From assembly GCA_947034885.2 (NCBI GenBank), contig OX344757.2, forward strand, positions 4,154,001 to 4,218,000: a stretch of 64,000 nt of DNA. The letters are read 5' to 3'. A program made the translations under genes and the position numbers. Under the pieces are notes generated by a model that searched no databases, was not told the DNA's origin, and saw only the letters and a program-made list of their open reading frames with translations. Below are positions 57,681 to 64,000 of this stretch, piece after piece (the first letter of the stretch is position 1; each line of letters begins with the position of its first letter). Origin of the DNA: Thuidium tamariscinum. Lineage: Eukaryota; Streptophyta; Bryopsida; Hypnales; Thuidiaceae.

Positions 57681-57936
57681 GGTTGAAGTCAATAAGGTTT
57701 TGCACTAAGATAAGGAAGAAAGTTGGGAAAGATTATTGGCGTGGTACTTGAATGTTCATATCTTGAAAGGTACTGTACAATGCTTGAGCTCCAAGCAGGT
57801 GGTGATCCGGTGGAAGGACAGACTTGAGTTAAAAACAGGTGTACTACAACTGTGCTGCCATTTTTCTGTCAAGGTGGAGCAAGTGGGTAAAAGAAAAAAG
57901 AGAACCAAAAAAATCTGTGTTCATGGAAACTTGGTA

Positions 57937-58287
57937 AGGTAGGTGGCTCGAATTCAGACCCTGTCTCTGAAAGCGATCTGGTAGATTTTGCCTCTAACAT
58001 GTACCAGAAGTGTACATTTCAGGAGGGGGTCGCTTTTAGAAACCACTGTGTTTTCAACTTCAAAAATTCATAACTAATTCCATGAAGGTCCAAAAAATAT
58101 GAAACGACTTGGGTTGGATGCCAATTCCTTCATTCTTCCCAGGAAAATTTACTGAAAACTGTTTAAAGTGCTTTAAGGTCTCCCAAATTGCGAATCAGCT
58201 CTTAAAGGGACGGTTACAGGAGAGGCATCTAAAACCGTCCCTGCACCCAATGGCGTCCCTTTCTAGGAAGGGACGTCATTTCAGAAC
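57937..58287 (-). mobile_element. Family B MITE truncated by a TTAA element
   Basis: Starts AGGTAGGTGGCTC after TA (57935-57936). The interior is nearly the same as the copy at 7823-8116 ('ctgtctctgaaagcgatctgg', 'tgcctctaacatgtac'). The usual right terminus is absent and replaced by a GGGACG-rich hairpin segment up to TTAA at 58288. Confidence 0.65.
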
Positions 58288-58291
58288 TTAA

Positions 58292-59017
58292 CCCCTAAAC
58301 GACGGACCCATGAGCATTGGTTTGTTGCCTACCAGCCCATCACTCAGTTTCTTACCATTTTGGACCCAGATTCGAGTAAAAAAATTTATTTTTATTTTTC
58401 AGAGATGAAAGTACATGTCTTCTATACTTCACAGAAATTTTAGATTTTTTTGAGGAAAATTGATTTTTCAGAGAATTTTTGAATGAAAAGTGAAGAAAAA
58501 ATCATATCAAATTGAAAATTCTCTCAAAAAATATGAAAATTTCACCATGTGTGTACATTATAGTGACAAGCATCATGGTGTAAACTTTACTTCCGTGTAC
58601 ACCTATTTCTAGGCTGCAATGGACATTAAAAATGCAAATAAACTCCAAACCGCAATAAAGTATTCAATTTTACGAATTGCTCAAAAATTCCAATTAGAGT
58701 ATGAACTAGAGTAGAGGAACTTCATTTTGTTAGTGGACTCAAACTCAAAAAATGTCATTTTCAAGGAGAAATTTCAGATTTACTCAATTTCTCAAAATAC
58801 ACTAAAATGGCAAATTTTGCCATCTGTTTTCCATAATTATTTCTCAATTACATGAAAACAAACATTAGTTATATTAAAAACTCAATTAGAAACTCTTTGT
58901 AACTCAATATAAAAGATCTTTAAAAAAGAAGCGGTTGAAAAAACTACTGTTCACCTATTGTTTTTCCCCTCCAAAGTCCGGCGAACGCCACAGAACGGCG
59001 TCGCTGGCGCTTAGGGG
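58292..59017 (+). mobile_element. TTAA-bounded element (family G, complete)
   Basis: Exact TTAA on both sides (58288-58291, 59018-59021). The left end is CCCCTAAACGACGG; the complement of the right end is CCCCTAAGCGCCAGCGACG, the same with a short insertion. It is 726 bp, AT-rich inside and GC-rich at both ends, with no frame above 60 codons. The interior is shared with 22.65-23.0 kb. Confidence 0.65.
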
Positions 59018-59221
59018 TTAAATGTGCACATAGTAAACAAAGCTTATTAATTGTTGACCGACATTGTTAAGCCATCTATGAATCACTTACATTTAAGTTC
59101 TGAAATGATTGTATGCTGTAGAAACTTACGGCATTGGGTACAGGTGTGCCATTGGGTGCCTCTCCCTTACCCTGGTACCTTTAAAAAGTACTTTATAAAG
59201 TAGGTCAATGTAATTTAGATA

Positions 59222-59563
59222 AGGTAGGAGGTCCATAAATTGCTCATTTAAAGAAATGGAACTGAATTTTGGAGAAGGGAAACTACCTGAAATATTTTCT
59301 AGTAATTTTATCTTGAAAGACAAGTGGGATTGGCTTCTAACCCAAGTCATTTCATATTTTTTTAGTTTTGTGCTATTAGTTATGGTATTCTGAAGTTGAC
59401 ATGGCAATTGACTTGGCAAAAGGCTCTGAATTGCATGCCTCTTAAAATGTACATTGTTTGCATGTTGTTGAAGGCTACAAAAAGCAAATAAACATTTATA
59501 AGTAGTGTAGATTTGAAGAGGTGGGCAATTTCAGAACTTGGGCACTTTTTGAACCTCTTGTCT
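59222..59563 (+). mobile_element. Family B element, copy at 59.2 kb
   Basis: TA-flanked (59220-59221, 59564-59565), from AGGTAGGAGGTCC to GAACCTCTTGTCT. The interior is in B order with an added 'gaaatggaactg' segment. Confidence 0.8.
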
Positions 59564-59594
59564 TAGTATGAAACAACTCTCAAATTCCAATTGA

Positions 59595-59765
59595 AGGTGG
59601 ATAATCCCAAAATTGTCACTTTTTGCTTGCTTCTATGACTAGTTGATATAGTGTGTTGGATTGGTCAAATTTACATACTTTCTTCTTGGCACTTGAAAGG
59701 AAGTTCCAACACACCAAAGAATGTGACATTTGAATATTGTATGCAAAATTTACAAAGGAACAAAG
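59595..59765 (-). repeat. Family A fragment
   Basis: A reverse A interior: 'ggtcaaatttacatactttcttcttgg', 'gttccaacacaccaaagaatgtgacatttg' in pieces. The left end resembles AGGTGGATAATCCC and the right end is lost. Confidence 0.65.
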
Positions 59766-59769
59766 TTTG

Positions 59770-62230
59770 GTTCTTTAACAAGTTTCTTTCACATAGGTAT
59801 GTAATTGGCCCCTTAAAGGGCTCCACCTTAATCCATGTCTCTAGTTCATGCAAGGTAGTTCAAACCATCATGGGCAAAATTAGGAGTTTGCTCTCATGTC
59901 ATTGCTAGATTTTTTTAAAATTTCCATATGGAAGAGAAGTGTGAGAAATGGCAAGAACAATGAGAGTCATATTTTTTTTAATGAGAAGGAATTTTTTACT
60001 AGTTTTCAAGTATGTTGTACATCATAGGCCAAAAGAATCTCTAAATGACTACAAAACCAACCAAAAAAAAAGTATCCATAATGGTCATCTCACCTACCTA
60101 AATTAGTCAAAATATTTCCTAACATGGCCATAACATGAGGCCTAAAGAAAGTCACTTCCTATAATGAATTTGTACTCAAATTTACTCACTTCCTATTATA
60201 GTTGCTAGCCACTCCATTCCAATCATCTAAGATATTGATTGTAGCTAGACAAGCTCGATCCAAAGTTAGCCAAATCTCATTTATTCTTCAATGAATGTTT
60301 GGTAGATTGAAATATCATCTCTATTGCTTTCAAAAAAACAATTAATTATAAATAGATTTAAATAGACAACCCAAGTGCATACATTAACTCTTAAGTGCCT
60401 AAGCTTTTCCATGTGTATTTTTCCCATAAAAAAAGAGCATGGGCTTATAGTTATTCTCAATGAAGCAAAATAAAATTCAAACTCTAACCATATGCATTTT
60501 TAAAGAGTTTATTGATTAGTGTGCATATTATTTTGAGTATGAAATTGCATAGCACTTGTGAGATTATAACAAGAAAAATTTATATATCTACCTATTTATA
60601 GCATATTAACCTTCTCCACAATGTTTGAGAATTTTGCAAATAAGATCTTCTTAGGACTTAAGGTGAAATGAATAACAAGAGATTGTAACAATACACTAAT
60701 ATGCACTTCTCCAAACCTTAAGTTCCAATTAAACAAGATATTAAATTCATTACACAATTCACCTTGCAATTGTTGAAATACAATTTGTTTTATAAATAGA
60801 AATTGAAAATAATTTGAAACTAGCACTTTCTTGAGCACTTTCATGTTTGAATTTTTCATGGTGAAAATCATGAAAACACCTTATGCTTTCAATCTGAACC
60901 ATTTTCAAAACAAATGAATAAGTATAATTTTTTTGAGATCTCAAATCAAGAGCAATTGGCAAGTTTTATTCTCATACTTGTGTGACTATTTGTGTGTTTC
61001 CCTTTGAGGACCTTTGAGAAATCAAGTTTTCACATTTTTCATGAAAATCAAAATTTGCAATAGCTAACCTTCAATATTGCTTCAAAAAAAAATTTAAATA
61101 GTTAAAGAAATTTACTTGCCTACACATTAAGAAGCTAAAATTTTAGAATGACTATATATAGTTGCTTAGGGAGCGAGGGGTTTATAAAACACACACAAAG
61201 CTGCAATGTAAAAATTTGGTACCAATGGCCTATTGGGTGCTCATTTGGATATTTGGTACAAAGCCTTTACATTGGAGTTTCGTTTACCAATGTTATTTTC
61301 TACTACTTTTAGCACCTAAGAATTTTAGCCTCTACTAGGCAAATTGTGAATGTCTTTGGGCTCTAATTGTGTGGAAAGCTACATGTAGCAAATGAAGACC
61401 ATTCAAATATGCATTCAAATATGTTGAAAAATAATTCTTTGGTGATGTAACTAATATAGTAATTTAGTGCTTTATGTTTTTTATATAAGGTTCTAAATCA
61501 ATTTGTATAGGGATGGAAAAAACAATTTCAAAAATGAAGATCCTAAATGTAGGTTCTTTTCAAGTCATATTTTGTTTTGCCTAATAGGTTTTAGTTTAAA
61601 TTTTTTGGTTCATGAATTCTTTAGGATTGTTGTTACATAATCCCTAAATATTGTATTGTAATGTGGAAGCTATTTAAGTCTCAAAACCAAAATTATTTAT
61701 TAAACTATGAAATTTTTAATGAATTCATAGAATATGACAAATTTTTTGTTATTTGTGAAGTAGAGTTGTTCAATTTAAAGGACAAACAAAACCAAATAAG
61801 ATTTGAGCAATTAAGAGTTCTAATGTTACAAAAAAATGAAAAAAAGCAAATCCATGAGGTTTTGTTCTTGTTTGATGATTTGTTATAGATTTTAGTATAT
61901 CAAATATTTGTCAATATTTATTATATTCAAAACTATCAAACGTTTTTTAAAGCACAAATAAGTTATAACTTCTTGGGTTGGTTTACTTATCATAATTTGA
62001 AGCAATGGTAAGATTTTGTATTAATAGCAATTGATATAACAAATAAAAATTTGACTTCACTATGGTTTTGATTATTAGTTCTAAGTATAAGTCTTCTTCA
62101 AAGAGGTGGGGAAGAGTGAAATGATTCTAAGAACTAAACAAAAACTCAGTATAAAAAGGGTCAAATTTAATTATGATAAATAAAAAATTACTATGTAGGT
62201 TGCAAGCAAAATTGTGAGCACTTATGAATG
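59770..62230. other. AT-rich intergenic, nothing recognised
   Basis: No gene. Frames of 60-91 codons (60596-60871 minus, 61661-61888 plus) are AT-biased and without family resemblance. Confidence 0.4.
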
Positions 62231-62234
62231 CTAA

Positions 62235-63010
62235 TTTCCCCTGTAAACATTTTCCACTATGTTTTCACCAAAAACACTACAAAATTACCATTTCTACTAG
62301 AAGTACTAAATATTTAAAGGAAAACCTTTTGGAGCACATAAGAACATAGTATCTTGTAATGCATTAGTTTGAGAAGATGTGGAAAAAATTTCAAAGATTT
62401 CCACAATGTAGATTGCAAGATAATAACATTTGAAGTGACAAAAATCTTTTTTTTAGCCTTACAAAAAATAGATAGCTACACTTCACAAGCTCACATTTGA
62501 AAAATATCAAATCATTTGGAATCGTAAAACATATAGAAAAAAATTAGTAAGTAGAAAAAAAAGAATGATTGAAAGTACTAAATTGTTAAAGATTTAGTTA
62601 TGGGATTGAAAAATGCCAATTCGAATGGTTGTAATGTTTTAATACACAGTCTAAATTCCATGATTTTGTTTTTCTTAAAACATTTAACAATGAATGAGAT
62701 TAAAGACTTCAAGGATGCTTTTAGAGTAGAGGATCCATAATTGCCTACAAACTAAAACTCCTCATAACTTTTAAATCGTAAATGGAAATGGAATGATTAA
62801 AAGCTCTCTACTTATAGATAAATCTAGAAAATCAATTAAATTTTTTTATTTTTAGAAAAGTGATTTTCTAAGAATTTTTTTGAGTTGCCTAGCCTACTCA
62901 CAAATCAATAAAAACTACATTTTATACAATTACTTTTTAACAATGTAGTCAAAAGATGAAAATTATTGGGCTTTAAAGCTATTCCTTTGGCACTGTTGTG
63001 TAAGAATATC
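62235..63010 (+). repeat. Family H repeat, second long copy
   Basis: Collinear with 40563-41400: 'ttttcaccaa', 'cttgtaatgcattagtttgagaagatg', 'tggaatgattaaaagct', 'gaaaattattgggct'. It begins TTTCCCCTGTAA, a possible decayed CCCC end. Confidence 0.6.
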
Positions 63011-63412
63011 TAAAAATAAAAATAAAAATTTCATACGTAGTCAACTGACTCAAATAACTATATTGTCAAAAAAATGTCGTTTGATACTTTAGGGAGTAAT
63101 TTTCCTTGAATGACTTTTATTACTTGCAATTGCTTGCATGGATAAAATTCACCTAATACTTCATTTACAAGAATACATGGCACTAATTTATTAGAGCTAT
63201 AATATTTTGAGTTAGTGCCTATTGGAATATTAGAATACTGTACAAATTTGCACTCAAATAATAATTTTGTATAGATACAATTTTTTCTAAATTTACAAAT
63301 CACTTCAATTTTGCAACCTCACTAATTGGATGAATTAGTGTAGCCTCAATTCTTCTTGTCTCTTGTATGGTTTTTGTATGATTTTCAACTACAAGAAAAG
63401 AAAGTAAGGGTA
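63011..63412. other. Intergenic, nothing recognised
   Basis: AT-rich with an 81-codon minus frame (63058-63303) of no known family. Confidence 0.35.
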
Positions 63413-63414
63413 TA

Positions 63415-63608
63415 AGGTAGGAAGTCTAGAAAGGCTTGGGGCTTTAGAAGTATCATCTAAAGCAAAAGGTACATTTTTCTTTTTCATTACACCAACAATG
63501 TATGAATAGTGTACATTTCAAGAAGTAGACACTTCTCATAACCACTACATTTTTCAGTTTAAAAAACTTATAACTATTCTATATAGTTCAAAAATAAATA
63601 AAATGACT
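63415..63608 (-). repeat. Family B element, right part missing
   Basis: Starts AGGTAGGAAGTC after TA (63413-63414) and keeps 'aatgtatgaatagtgtacatttcaa'. At about 63610 it changes abruptly into a forward family A fragment ('atattctttggtatgttggaacc', to about 63745). Confidence 0.6.
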
Positions 63609-63799
63609 CAATATCCAAGTATCATATTCTTTGGTATGTTGGAACCTTCTTCTACTTGCCAACATAAAAACTAATAAGAAATTTCACTAGTCTAACAAAT
63701 GTAACCTTGCATAGAATAAACCCAAAGTAGAATTTTGGGGGTGGTAGCCACGTTATCAAAATATTCAATGAAGCATGTTATGAAAATTGTAATAATTTT

Positions 63800-64000
63800 T
63801 TATAGTCGGAGGTTCTAATTGCACACTTAGACTCTAAAATGGCCCATGTCTTTAAATGTACACTATTTGTACATGTTACTTTTTTTCTTTGTAGCCTTTG
63901 GCAATGTACAAAAAAAGTACATTTTATAAAGTAGGTGACTTAAGAACCCTATAGCTGATTTCAATTTCAAAATTTCAAAAACGAATTAACCAAAACTCCA
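63800..64000 (-). repeat. Family B element cut by window edge
   Basis: 'gtcggaggttctaat', 'ggcccatgtctttaaatgtacac' and 'aatgtacaaaaaaagtacattt-ata' follow the B core. It runs off the right end. Confidence 0.55.

Overview
The window is AT-rich nuclear DNA from a land plant. This rests on two genes with conventional GT-AG introns that belong to plant-specific families: an early nodulin 93 (ENOD93)-like gene on the minus strand near the left end (about 2.2-4.3 kb) and an OXIDATIVE STRESS 3 (OXS3)-like gene on the plus strand near the right (about 53.1-54.9 kb). I cannot place the species. I saw no organelle gene set, no rRNA or tRNA gene, no CRISPR array and no intact transposase or retrotransposon polyprotein.

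Layout. 1-1.5 kb: repeats, including a TTAA-flanked element and a TA-flanked MITE. 1.9-5.3 kb: the four-exon ENOD93-like gene with a tandem repeat on each side. 5.6-51.6 kb: about 46 kb of gene-poor DNA packed with short non-autonomous DNA transposons, broken by four GC-richer islands (12.5-13.0, 14.8-16.6, 25.8-26.4, 38.3-39.2 kb), one decayed LINE-type reverse-transcriptase tail (13.7-13.9 kb, minus) and two adjacent tandem arrays (44.1-45.2 kb). 51.7-56 kb: the OXS3-like gene with a long GC-richer leader carrying upstream ORFs. 56.8-64 kb: more of the same repeats.

The main content is the transposon community. Families A (about 273 bp), B (about 320 bp), C (about 410 bp) and D (about 375 bp) differ inside but share AGGTAG/CTACCT ends and TA flanks, as expected if one Tc1/mariner-type transposase moved them. 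One A copy sits inside a B copy and leaves a clean TA empty site. A second group (families F, G and H here, 0.22-0.9 kb) is bounded by TTAA and begins CCCC or CCC, the signature of piggyBac-like elements, which are rarely described in plants. Family E (about 300 bp, CATTAG...CTAATG ends) is found inside three of those. A 166-bp CACTA-ended miniature element with an ATT target duplication, a 144-bp near-perfect palindrome inserted in a D element, and a 1.95-kb element with 26-bp perfect inverted ends complete the set.

The two genes probably act independently: ENOD93-like proteins are small mitochondrial membrane proteins linked to respiration, and OXS3-like proteins are nuclear stress-tolerance factors. 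Repeat boundaries were read by eye, and those described as approximate may be off by tens of bases.
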